DNA of 8,611 nucleotides from Eubacterium sp. (lineage in GTDB: Bacteria > Bacillota > Clostridia > Oscillospirales > Acutalibacteraceae): NCBI GenBank assembly GCA_029050995.1, contig JAIDLO010000227.1, positions 1-8,611 of the forward strand, written 5' to 3'. Numbering within the stretch: position 1 is the first letter of the stretch; every line of letters starts with the position of its first letter. The notes under the pieces were generated by a model that was given only the letters and a program-made list of their open reading frames with translations, made no database searches and had not been told where the DNA came from. Both the position numbers and the translations under genes were made by a program. This document shows, in pieces, positions 1-6,109 of this stretch.

Positions 1-21
1 CCCTTTAACATACTTTTCCAT
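1..21 (-). CDS. Start of a truncated minus-strand gene, product unknown
   Basis: Only seven codons lie in the window, reading M-E-K-Y-V-K-G on the minus strand from the ATG at 21-19 to the window edge. The start is supported by a good ribosome binding site (TTAAGGGG, minus strand, 36-29) seven bases upstream, and by a near-ideal minus-strand promoter further upstream (-35 at 101-96, -10 at 78-73). The product cannot be guessed from seven residues. It is divergent from the Rieske flavoprotein gene and shares its intergenic region. Confidence 0.6.
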
Positions 22-72
22 AGAATTACCCCTTAAAATTCTGTATGGTTTTGTTTATATTCGGTTTCTTTT

Positions 73-101
73 ATTATAAAATATTTGATGATTTTTTTCA
101 A
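73..101 (-). promoter_or_regulatory. Sigma-A-type promoter for the truncated left-edge gene
   Basis: On the minus strand TTGAAA (101-96) is followed after 17 bases by a perfect TATAAT (78-73). Transcription would start near 66, giving a leader of about 45 bases before the ATG at 21. The element overlaps the opposite-facing promoter at 85-113. Confidence 0.65.
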
Positions 102-113
102 CATTTATATAAT
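85..113 (+). promoter_or_regulatory. Sigma-A-type promoter for the Rieske flavoprotein gene
   Basis: TTGATG (85-90) and a perfect TATAAT (108-113) are separated by 17 bases. The predicted start near 120 leaves a leader of about 43 bases before the ATG at 163. A weaker alternative is TTGTTT (51-56) with TATAAA (75-80), spaced 18 bases. Confidence 0.6.
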
Positions 114-162
114 TTTGTTTAAAAAGTGTTGTTTGTGCAAATTCTATAATGGGGTGTATATT

Positions 163-1605
163 ATGAAATCTATATGGAGCGAAAGTGTTTCTTTAAAAAA
201 GCACAATGCATTAGACGGCGATATCAGCACAAATACTGTTGTGATCGGCGGCGGAATAGCCGGTCTGTTAATTGCTTACAGATTAAAAGAAAAGGGTATT
301 CCGGCGGTTGTTGTTGAGGCAAAAACGATTTGCAGCGGTCAAACAAAAAATACAACAGCTAAAATAACAAGCCAGCACGGGGCTATATATAGTAAGATTT
401 TATTACATTACGGCGTAGAAGCCGTAAAAGAGTATGCATACGAAAATGAAAAGGCGATAGCAGATTATGAAAATCTGATTCAAAAGAAGAATATTGCCTG
501 CAATTTTGAATGGAAAAATGCAGTTTTGTATTCTCTTGAAGATGAAAAGCTGATTGAAAAGGAATATCGTGCTGCAAAAAAAGCGGGTATTAAATGCTAT
601 ATTACAAATAAAACAGAACTGCCCTTTTCTGTTAAATCAGCACTTGTATTTAAAAATCAGGCGCAGTTTAATCCGCTTGAATTTTTATCAGTCATATCTG
701 AAGACCTTGAAATTTATGAAAACACAAAGGTGTTAAGCGTTGAAAATCATGTTGTTTTAACGGATAAGGGAAATATAAATGCAGAAAATATTGTTTTTGC
801 CTGCCATTTTCCGTTCGTAAACTTTCCGGGGCTTTATTTTCTCAGATTAAATCAGGAAAGAAGCTATGCTGTTTCATCAAAATGGAACGGAAAACTGAAT
901 GGAATGTATATTGATGCTGTAAAGGGATTTTCCTTTCGTGCCTATGAGGATAATATTATTATCGGTGCAGGCACGCACAGAACAGGAAAAGCAGAAAAAG
1001 GCAATCCGTTTGCGCTTATAGAAAAGAAAGGCAAAATGATGTTCCCCGATTTCAAAGCGGAATACTGCTGGTCTGCACAGGATTGTGTTCCGTTAGACGA
1101 CATTCCATATATCGGCAGGTTCATAAAGGGAAATCCGAATGTTTTTGTTGCAACAGGCTTTAATAAATGGGGAATGACAAGCGCAATGGTAAGTGCAAAC
1201 AGGATTTCGGATATGATCTGCGGTGTAAAAAATGATAAAGACAGCATTTTTTCTCCCTCCCGTTTCAGCATTTTTGCTGCATCAAAAAACATTTGTAAAA
1301 ACACAGCCGAAACAGTTGCAGGCTTCAGCGGCTATTTTGGAAAAACAAGCCTTAAAGCAAAGGATATAAAATGTGATACTGCAGGAATCATCAATTATAA
1401 AGGAAAAATATGCGGCGTATATAGGTGTAAAGCTGGAGAACTTTACATCGTTTCTTTAAGATGCCCGCATTTAAAATGCATTATGAATTGGAATGATACA
1501 ACAAAAACTTGGGATTGCCCCTGCCATGGCTCAAGATATGATTATAAAGGTAACCTTCTGGATAACCCTGCACAGGAAAATTCTATTCTTATAGCCAAAA
1601 TCTGA
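163..1605 (+). CDS. FAD-dependent oxidoreductase with C-terminal Rieske [2Fe-2S] domain
   Basis: This is a 480-residue cytosolic flavoprotein of the DAO/glycine-oxidase-like family fused to a Rieske domain, the layout of Bacillus YhfW. An N-terminal Rossmann FAD site is seen at residues 25-34 (VVIGGGIAG core), followed by the family motif TTAKITSQHG (64-73) and a C-terminal FAD-closing motif ATGFNKWGM (330-338). The Rieske domain occupies about 390-478. Box I is CPHLKC (434-439) and box II is CPCHGS (452-457), so C434, H436, C452 and H455 should bind the cluster. C439 and C454 match the disulfide pair of bc1/b6f-type Rieske proteins. The start at 163 is preferred over TTG/ATG codons at 85/88 because GGGGTG (151-156) lies six bases upstream and the upstream codons fall inside the promoter. 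The substrate is unknown; the flavin presumably passes electrons to or from the cluster. No terminator is visible after it. Confidence 0.88.
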   Translation: MKSIWSESVSLKKHNALDGDISTNTVVIGGGIAGLLIAYRLKEKGIPAVVVEAKTICSGQTKNTTAKITSQHGAIYSKILLHYGVEAVKEYAYENEKAIADYENLIQKKNIACNFEWKNAVLYSLEDEKLIEKEYRAAKKAGIKCYITNKTELPFSVKSALVFKNQAQFNPLEFLSVISEDLEIYENTKVLSVENHVVLTDKGNINAENIVFACHFPFVNFPGLYFLRLNQERSYAVSSKWNGKLNGMYIDAVKGFSFRAYEDNIIIGAGTHRTGKAEKGNPFALIEKKGKMMFPDFKAEYCWSAQDCVPLDDIPYIGRFIKGNPNVFVATGFNKWGMTSAMVSANRISDMICGVKNDKDSIFSPSRFSIFAASKNICKNTAETVAGFSGYFGKTSLKAKDIKCDTAGIINYKGKICGVYRCKAGELYIVSLRCPHLKCIMNWNDTTKTWDCPCHGSRYDYKGNLLDNPAQENSILIAKI

Positions 1606-1607
1606 TG

Positions 1608-1636
1608 TTGTTAAATTTAGAAAAAAATAATATAAT
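1608..1636 (+). promoter_or_regulatory. Promoter for the transglutaminase-like gene
   Basis: TTGTTA (1608-1613) and TATAAT (1631-1636) are spaced exactly 17 bases, starting two bases after the stop codon of the flavoprotein gene. Transcription would begin near 1643, leaving a short leader with AAGGTG at 1654-1659 before the ATG at 1665. The downstream gene is therefore probably transcribed on its own, with some read-through possible because no terminator separates the two genes. Confidence 0.6.
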
Positions 1637-1664
1637 TATAAAAAAAGTTGTTTAAGGTGTTTTA

Positions 1665-3134
1665 ATGAAAAAATTTCTTGCTGTATTATTTGCTTTAGGC
1701 ATTGTGTGTTTAATATATGCTGTCTATGATTACGGTTTGATCGATATGGATTTGTTTGTTTCAAACACAACTGTTATCCATGAAACTGTTGAAATCGAAA
1801 CGCCTGACGGTGTTAAAACCTTTGATGAAATTTCTAAAAAATATGAGGATGCCATAAAGAAAATTGAAACGGGCTATCAGAATCAATTTGATAATATAAG
1901 GCTTAAATCCTGCAGAATAACTGTTGATGAGCTTGAGGAAATTGTAAAGTATTTAAAAACGAATTGTTTTTATTATTATGTTGACAGTAATTATACTTAT
2001 TTTTCAGACGGGCAGTATATTACTTCAATCAATCCAAGATATACAATGAGCGCTGAGGAAATAAAAGAAACCGATCGTTTCATTCATTCTATGATAGATG
2101 ACATTGCAAAACAGGCATCTTCGTATAAAACGGATATTGAAAAGCTGATTTTTATTCATAATTATCTTGTTGAGAATCTTGAATACGGCAATGATGATTC
2201 TTCGGAAAATAATATTTACGGCGCATTGGTGCTGAAAAAAACAAAGTGTGTAGGTTATTCCGAAGCGTTTCGTTATATCGCTGAAAAAGCAGGCATTAAA
2301 ACTTATATTGTTTCCAGCAGCAAGCTTGCGCATGCCTGGAATATGGTGCTTATAAACGGCAATTATTTCTTTGTTGACTGCACCTGGGATGATCCTATTC
2401 TGGATAAAGTAAATCTGTCAAATGATCCGCTTTCGGGATATGGCTGCTATAAGTATTTTCTGTGTTCTGAAGCAAATTATATGAAAAATGAGCATAAGGC
2501 AACTGACTGGACTGTTAACGGCGAAAACATTAAGGGCATTGCCGTGACCACTGCTTATGATAATTTTTTGTGGCGAGATTACGGCTCTCTTATGCGGTAT
2601 TCAAAGGGAAGCTGGTATCACGATTACGGATACAGCGGAGAGAATATTACGAATTCAAATGATGTTAAATTTTCAATAGATAAAATTACTTTTTCCGGTA
2701 ATACAAAATATGAGCAGGAAACTGTAAGAACAATAAGAACATGCTGGAAAATGGGCATGGAATTCTATGATGCTTTTGAATCAACGCTTCAGTGTATTGA
2801 GGATGATTTGTATTATTTTACCGCTGAAGGAATTTACAGACTGGATGAAAAAGGAAGATTAAACGGAAAGAAAGATCTTCGGGTTTTTAAAAATCCGAAA
2901 TTCAACAATATTTATGATTTTGATATAGATGTGCTCAATGGGAAGTTTACTGTTATGTACGGCTCAACGGATGCCTATACAAAGAATAATGCAGCGAAGG
3001 AAACCTATAAAATTGCAGATTATTTCTGTAAAGCAGGCGATCATTTGTATTCCGTTGATAAAGAAAAATCAAATCAGAATGAAAAGGTTTATAAATGTAT
3101 TTTCTGTCAAAAAACAACGAACGAAACAGAATAA
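1665..3134 (+). CDS. Membrane-anchored transglutaminase-like (papain-fold) protein
   Basis: The 489-residue protein begins with a lysine pair and a hydrophobic segment (residues 4-20), acting as a signal anchor or uncleaved signal peptide, so the bulk is probably outside the membrane. A transglutaminase-like core lies at about 155-245. The catalytic triad is readable: C195 in KTKCVGYSE, H223 in LAHAWN, and D238 in FFVDCTWDD. Bacterial proteins of this family act as cysteine proteases, peptidases or crosslinkers; which applies here cannot be told. Residues 250-440 are a long region I do not recognise. The C-terminus carries C455, H460, C478 and C481 (C-x4-H-x17-C-x2-C), like a small zinc ribbon or degenerate repeat. 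The start is supported by AAGGTG (1654-1659) five bases upstream. No partner gene is evident and it seems to stand alone. Confidence 0.82.
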   Translation: MKKFLAVLFALGIVCLIYAVYDYGLIDMDLFVSNTTVIHETVEIETPDGVKTFDEISKKYEDAIKKIETGYQNQFDNIRLKSCRITVDELEEIVKYLKTNCFYYYVDSNYTYFSDGQYITSINPRYTMSAEEIKETDRFIHSMIDDIAKQASSYKTDIEKLIFIHNYLVENLEYGNDDSSENNIYGALVLKKTKCVGYSEAFRYIAEKAGIKTYIVSSSKLAHAWNMVLINGNYFFVDCTWDDPILDKVNLSNDPLSGYGCYKYFLCSEANYMKNEHKATDWTVNGENIKGIAVTTAYDNFLWRDYGSLMRYSKGSWYHDYGYSGENITNSNDVKFSIDKITFSGNTKYEQETVRTIRTCWKMGMEFYDAFESTLQCIEDDLYYFTAEGIYRLDEKGRLNGKKDLRVFKNPKFNNIYDFDIDVLNGKFTVMYGSTDAYTKNNAAKETYKIADYFCKAGDHLYSVDKEKSNQNEKVYKCIFCQKTTNETE

Positions 3135-3159
3135 CACTGGAAAAGTTTTACAAATATTA

Positions 3160-3187
3160 TTGACAATTCCTATTCATTTGGTATAAT
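3160..3187 (+). promoter_or_regulatory. Strong extended -10 promoter of the rubrerythrin gene
   Basis: A perfect TTGACA (3160-3165) is followed by 16 bases and a perfect TATAAT (3182-3187). TG at 3179-3180 gives an extended -10 (TGGTATAAT). This is the best promoter in the window and fits a highly expressed gene. Transcription should start near 3194, leaving a leader of about 43 bases before the ATG at 3237. Confidence 0.85.
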
Positions 3188-3207
3188 TAAAACTGTATTA
3201 ATTACAA
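3181..3207. promoter_or_regulatory. Imperfect dyad over the -10 and start site, candidate operator
   Basis: GTATAATTAA (3181-3190) and TTAATTACAA (3198-3207) form inverted arms matching at 8 of 10 positions around a 7-base centre. The dyad covers the -10 and the predicted transcription start, where a repressor would act. It does not match the PerR box spacing (7-1-7), and AT-rich DNA forms such dyads by chance, so this is a weak call. Confidence 0.25.
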
Positions 3208-3236
3208 TTTATTTTATATTATAGGAGTTATTAATT

Positions 3237-3776
3237 ATGGCAAAGAAGTATTATTGTCCGGTATGCGGATACGAAAGTGACGAACCAATTGATGTATGCC
3301 CTGTTTGCAAAGCAAAGATGGCTGTTCGTGAAAATGAAGGCGAGCTTGCTTGGGCTGCAGAGCATGTTGTTGGCATTACAGAAGGCGTTTCTGAAGAAAT
3401 CGTTCAGGGTCTTCGTGATAACTTCAATGGCGAATGCTCAGAAGTTGGTATGTACCTTGCAATGGCAAGAGTAGCTTACAGAGAAGGCTATCCTGAAATC
3501 GGTATGTATTGGGAAAAGGCTGCTTACGAAGAGGCAGAGCATGCTGCTAAGTTTGCAGAAATGCTTGGCGAAGTTGTAACAGACTCAACAAAGAAAAACC
3601 TTGAAATGCGTGTTGCTGCTGAAAATGGTGCAACAGCAGGCAAAACAGAGCTTGCTAAGCTTGCTAAGGCTGATGGTCTTGATGCTATTCATGATACAGT
3701 TCATGAAATGGCAAGAGATGAAGCAAGACACGGCAAGGCATTTGCAGGTCTTCTTAAGAGATATTTCGGTGAATAA
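3237..3776 (+). CDS. rbr: Reverse-type rubrerythrin (N-terminal rubredoxin plus ferritin-like diiron domain)
   Basis: This 179-residue cytosolic protein likely reduces hydrogen peroxide (and in reverse rubrerythrins also oxygen) to water with electrons delivered through its rubredoxin. The N-terminal rubredoxin knuckles are CPVCGY (7-12) and CPVCKA (21-26), giving C7, C10, C21 and C24 as Fe ligands. The four-helix diiron domain follows, with E66/E69 on the first helix, EEAEH (98-102) on the second, E129 on the third and DEARH (161-165) on the fourth. Rubredoxin-first order is the reverse of classical rubrerythrin and is typical of clostridial oxygen-stress proteins. AGGAG (3223-3227) lies nine bases before the ATG. 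Codon choice is strongly restricted (Leu almost always CTT, Ala mostly GCT/GCA), unlike the neighbours, which fits high expression. It is monocistronic, with its own promoter and a downstream hairpin. Confidence 0.93.
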   Translation: MAKKYYCPVCGYESDEPIDVCPVCKAKMAVRENEGELAWAAEHVVGITEGVSEEIVQGLRDNFNGECSEVGMYLAMARVAYREGYPEIGMYWEKAAYEEAEHAAKFAEMLGEVVTDSTKKNLEMRVAAENGATAGKTELAKLAKADGLDAIHDTVHEMARDEARHGKAFAGLLKRYFGE

Positions 3777-3796
3777 TTCAGTACATAAATAAGCAT

Positions 3797-3849
3797 AGGT
3801 GCCGTAACGAAGGTTTTGAAATTGAGTAGAAACAATCGTTACGGCATTT
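3797..3849 (+). terminator. Large stem-loop after the rubrerythrin gene, probable terminator
   Basis: GCCGTAACGA (3801-3810) and TCGTTACGGC (3836-3845) are perfect inverted copies. Four further pairs, two of them G-U, extend the stem to 3797/3849. The loop is 25 bases, unusually long, with a possible inner GTTT/AAAC pairing (3813-3816 with 3830-3833). The downstream sequence is T-rich but broken (ATTTGTATTCTTTG), so it is not a textbook terminator. Its position between a strong monocistronic gene and the next promoter favours termination. A small dispersed repeat is the alternative. Confidence 0.5.
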
Positions 3850-3864
3850 GTATTCTTTGTATAT

Positions 3865-3893
3865 TTTAATCAGTTCTTAATTTGTCTATGATA
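3865..3893 (+). promoter_or_regulatory. Promoter of the two-component operon with paired TTAAT half-sites
   Basis: Two TTAAT half-sites (3866-3870 and 3877-3881) lie 11 bases apart, and TATGAT (3887-3892) serves as a -10 element. The hexamer 17 bases upstream of it (TTTTAA, 3864-3869) is a poor -35, as expected for an activated promoter. The predicted start near 3899 leaves a 20-odd base leader before the ATG at 3921. The same layout recurs at 6021-6049. Binding by the downstream response regulator is inference. Confidence 0.5.
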
Positions 3894-3920
3894 AGCTATA
3901 TAGTAAAGCGAGGTTTTGAT

Positions 3921-4592
3921 ATGAGAATATTGATTGCAGAAGATGAAATGGATCTTAATGATATCCTTAATCAGAAAATGGTTGAAGAGGGCTTCTGTGC
4001 CGACAGCTGCTATAATGGGGAAGATGCGCTTTATTATTTGAATAATGCACAGTATGATGCCGTTATTATGGATGTTATGATGCCGAAAATGGATGGCTTC
4101 AGCGTGGTTGAAAAATACAGAAACAGCGGCGGAACTGCCCCGATACTGTTTTTAACTGCAAAAGATTCAATAAGCGATAAGGTTCGGGGATTGGATTTGG
4201 GTGCAAATGATTATTTAACAAAGCCCTTTTCTTTTGATGAGCTTACAGCAAGAATCAGAGTTATGACAAGAATAAGCAAGGGCAATGCAAGCAATGTCTA
4301 TACCGTTGCGGATTTAACGCTTGATTCATTATCAAAAACCGTTAAGCGCGGGGATAAATTCATTAAACTTTCTGCCAAGGAATTCTCTTTGCTTGAATAC
4401 TTAATCAGAAATAAGGATAAGGTTTTGTCAAGAGAACAGATTGAAAATAATATCTACAATTTTGATTACGAGGGCGGAACGAATGTAGTTGATGTTTATA
4501 TAAGATATCTTCGTAAAAAAATAGATGAAGATTTTGATGTTAAGCTTATTCATACAGTTCGCGGTGCCGGATATGTTCTGGGCATAAGGTAA
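3921..4592 (+). CDS. OmpR/PhoB-family response regulator
   Basis: This is a 223-residue cytosolic DNA-binding regulator. The receiver domain (1-115) has the acidic pocket E7/D8, phosphoacceptor D51 in VIMDVMMPKMDG, switch T79 and conserved K101 in LTKPF. A winged-helix output domain (about 125-221) ends in the typical VRGAGYVLG (213-221). I chose the ATG at 3921, which matches the family N-terminus (MRILIAEDE) and has GAGGT (3910-3914) six bases upstream. The frame also opens further upstream at 3882, but this would add 13 unlike-family residues and lie within the promoter. The kinase gene follows 15 bases downstream, so the pair is one operon. Its likely targets are its own promoter and that of the PepSY gene, which share an 11-bp-spaced direct repeat. 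The family is certain; the signal and regulon are not. Confidence 0.93.
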   Translation: MRILIAEDEMDLNDILNQKMVEEGFCADSCYNGEDALYYLNNAQYDAVIMDVMMPKMDGFSVVEKYRNSGGTAPILFLTAKDSISDKVRGLDLGANDYLTKPFSFDELTARIRVMTRISKGNASNVYTVADLTLDSLSKTVKRGDKFIKLSAKEFSLLEYLIRNKDKVLSREQIENNIYNFDYEGGTNVVDVYIRYLRKKIDEDFDVKLIHTVRGAGYVLGIR

Positions 4593-4607
4593 GTATTTGG
4601 AGGAAAA

Positions 4608-6020
4608 ATGAGAAATCTGACAATCAGGGCAAAAATTACTTTGTGGTTTTCTGTTTTTGTAATTTTGTTAACAACAATTATGTTTTTATTAATGTTTGTT
4701 ATCAGCAATTCAGTTCTGAATGAAGATGTTAAGGAAACGCTGATAAATGTTGTAAATGACAATACAGATGAAATTGAATTTGTTGAAGATATTAATATGC
4801 AGGAAAAAGAAGTAGGCGACCAGTATCTGGAGTATAAAGACGCCTATATTGAAATTGATGACGACTATCTGAACGAAAAAAGCGGAGTCTATTGTGCGAT
4901 TTATGATTCAGAACAGAATCTGATTTATGGAGAAAATATAATCAATGCTGAAGTGAATCCTGATAAAGGTATCGAAAAATGCACCTATAAAAATGAAAAA
5001 TACTATGTTCTCAGCAAATCCTTGTCCGGCGAAAAGTTGGACGGCTTGATTCTTCTCGGAATCGTAAATGAAAATGCGAATAAAACAATCTTGTCACGCA
5101 CAGTAAATTTAATGCTCTTTGTTTTGCCGGCACTTGCCGTATTCGGAATTATAGGCGGCTATCTGCTTGCAGGGCGTTTTTTAAGCCCGATAAGGAAAAT
5201 GACATCCTCGGTTGAAAGCATAAATGATGGTAACGATCTTTCAAAACGAATAGAACTGAATCAGGCGCATGATGAGCTTTATGTTTTGGGAAAATCCTTC
5301 AATAAAATGTTTCACAGGCTGGAGCAGTCCTTTGAAGAGGAAAAACAGTTTACCTCTGATATTTCTCACGAACTGCGCACACCCGTGTCAACAATACTTG
5401 CGCAAAGTGAGCTTACCTTAAGTAAGGAGCGTTCAACAGAGGAATATGTAAAATCCCTTAATGTTATAAAACGCCAGAGCTTAAGGATGAAAAATATTGT
5501 TGAAGAAATGCTTCGGTTTTCGCACCTTGAAAAGCTGAAAGAAATTCCCGATTCGCAGGAATTTGATTTATCGCTGTTGCTTGAAAATATTATGGAAGAG
5601 CAGCTTACAAGAGATGTTCGCTCCATAACAATAGAAAGTGTTGTTGAGCCCGATATAATCATAAATGGAAACAGTGATATGATTTATCAGCTTGTGAATA
5701 ACCTGATTTCAAATGCGTATAAATATGGTAAGGATAACGGAAGAATTTTAGTATCACTGAATCAGAAGGATGATGAAATCTATTTGTCTGTTCAGGATGA
5801 CGGAATCGGTATTGAAAAAGAAATGCAGAAAAAAATATTCAGTCGCTTTTTCCAGGCTGATAATGCCAGAACAGCTACGGATTCAAAGTATAGTGTTGGC
5901 TTAGGTCTTTCCATTGTTTCGCAGATTGCAAAGCTTCACAGAGGCTATGTAAAGGTTGAAAGTGAAATTGATAAAGGAAGCATATTTACATTTGTTATTC
6001 CGAAAAATAAAGATAAGTGA
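4608..6020 (+). CDS. Membrane sensor histidine kinase, partner of the upstream regulator
   Basis: This 470-residue HAMP-type kinase phosphorylates the adjacent response regulator. Membrane segments at about 11-33 and 164-187 flank an extracytoplasmic sensor of roughly 130 residues with no recognised ligand motif. A HAMP linker follows (188-240, with LSPIRKM). The HisKA dimerisation helix carries the phosphorylated H254 in SHELRTPV. The HATPase domain shows the N box (NLISNAYKYG, 365-374), G1 box (DDGIGI, 397-402), F box (FSRFF, 411-415) and G2 box (GLGLSIV, 431-437), so it looks fully active. A strong GGAGG (4599-4603) lies just upstream of the ATG. The sensor may perceive an envelope condition or the state of the PepSY protein encoded next door; this is inference from gene order. 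Confidence 0.93.
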   Translation: MRNLTIRAKITLWFSVFVILLTTIMFLLMFVISNSVLNEDVKETLINVVNDNTDEIEFVEDINMQEKEVGDQYLEYKDAYIEIDDDYLNEKSGVYCAIYDSEQNLIYGENIINAEVNPDKGIEKCTYKNEKYYVLSKSLSGEKLDGLILLGIVNENANKTILSRTVNLMLFVLPALAVFGIIGGYLLAGRFLSPIRKMTSSVESINDGNDLSKRIELNQAHDELYVLGKSFNKMFHRLEQSFEEEKQFTSDISHELRTPVSTILAQSELTLSKERSTEEYVKSLNVIKRQSLRMKNIVEEMLRFSHLEKLKEIPDSQEFDLSLLLENIMEEQLTRDVRSITIESVVEPDIIINGNSDMIYQLVNNLISNAYKYGKDNGRILVSLNQKDDEIYLSVQDDGIGIEKEMQKKIFSRFFQADNARTATDSKYSVGLGLSIVSQIAKLHRGYVKVESEIDKGSIFTFVIPKNKDK

Positions 6021-6053
6021 TTTAATGTTGCTTTAATCTTTCTATGATATAAT
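6021..6053 (+). promoter_or_regulatory. Promoter of the PepSY gene with the same paired half-sites as the two-component operon
   Basis: Immediately after the kinase stop codon, TTAAT occurs at 6022-6026 and 6033-6037, 11 bases apart. TATGAT follows at 6043-6048, overlapping a perfect TATAAT at 6048-6053. Neither -10 candidate has a good -35 at normal spacing, so activator dependence is likely. Aligned with 3865-3893, 21 of 29 positions agree, and the agreement is concentrated in the half-sites and the -10 block. Confidence 0.55.
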
Positions 6054-6063
6054 GACGATACAA

Positions 6064-6093
6064 TAGGCAAATAAGAGCGAACTCAATTGCCTA
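6064..6093 (+). promoter_or_regulatory. 5' leader hairpin ahead of the PepSY start
   Basis: TAGGCAA (6064-6070) pairs perfectly with TTGCCTA (6087-6093). An inner GAG/CTC stem (6075-6077 with 6082-6084) closes a CGAA tetraloop across a small internal loop. The hairpin lies between the predicted transcription start (about 6055-6060) and the ribosome binding site (AAGGAAG, 6098-6104), and lacks a T-run. It therefore looks like an mRNA 5' stabiliser or a translation-modulating element rather than a terminator. Confidence 0.4.
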
Positions 6094-6109
6094 AAGAAAG
6101 GAAGAATGA

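Noticed and set aside
145..150. Perfect TATAAT just before the flavoprotein start
   Set aside because: Transcription would begin near 157, inside or after the ribosome binding site, and no -35 lies at proper spacing; the pair at 85-113 is better.
85..162. Longer N-terminus for the flavoprotein from TTG 85 or ATG 88
   Set aside because: The added 26 residues do not resemble the family, have no ribosome binding site, and coincide with the promoter; ATG 163 has GGGGTG at the right distance.
942..1304. 120-codon open frame on the minus strand inside the flavoprotein gene
   Set aside because: It lies wholly within the conserved FAD and linker coding region of a clear gene, with no recognisable domain; treated as a chance antisense frame.
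1651..1665. TTTAA repeated near the start of the transglutaminase-like gene, resembling the regulator half-sites
   Set aside because: The spacing is 10 rather than 11, it overlaps the ribosome binding site downstream of a full sigma-A promoter, and no matching -10 block follows.
2025..2333. 102-codon minus-strand open frame inside the transglutaminase-like gene
   Set aside because: It is antisense to the catalytic domain and has no recognisable product.
3135..3159. Possible terminator after the transglutaminase-like gene
   Set aside because: No stem of useful length is found before the rubrerythrin promoter.
3882..3920. Earlier start for the response regulator
   Set aside because: It would add 13 residues before the conserved MRILIAEDE start and overlap the -10 element; GAGGT at 3910-3914 points to ATG 3921.
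5366..5662. 98-codon minus-strand open frame inside the kinase gene
   Set aside because: Serine-rich antisense of the HisKA/HATPase coding region, a common artefact; no recognisable product.
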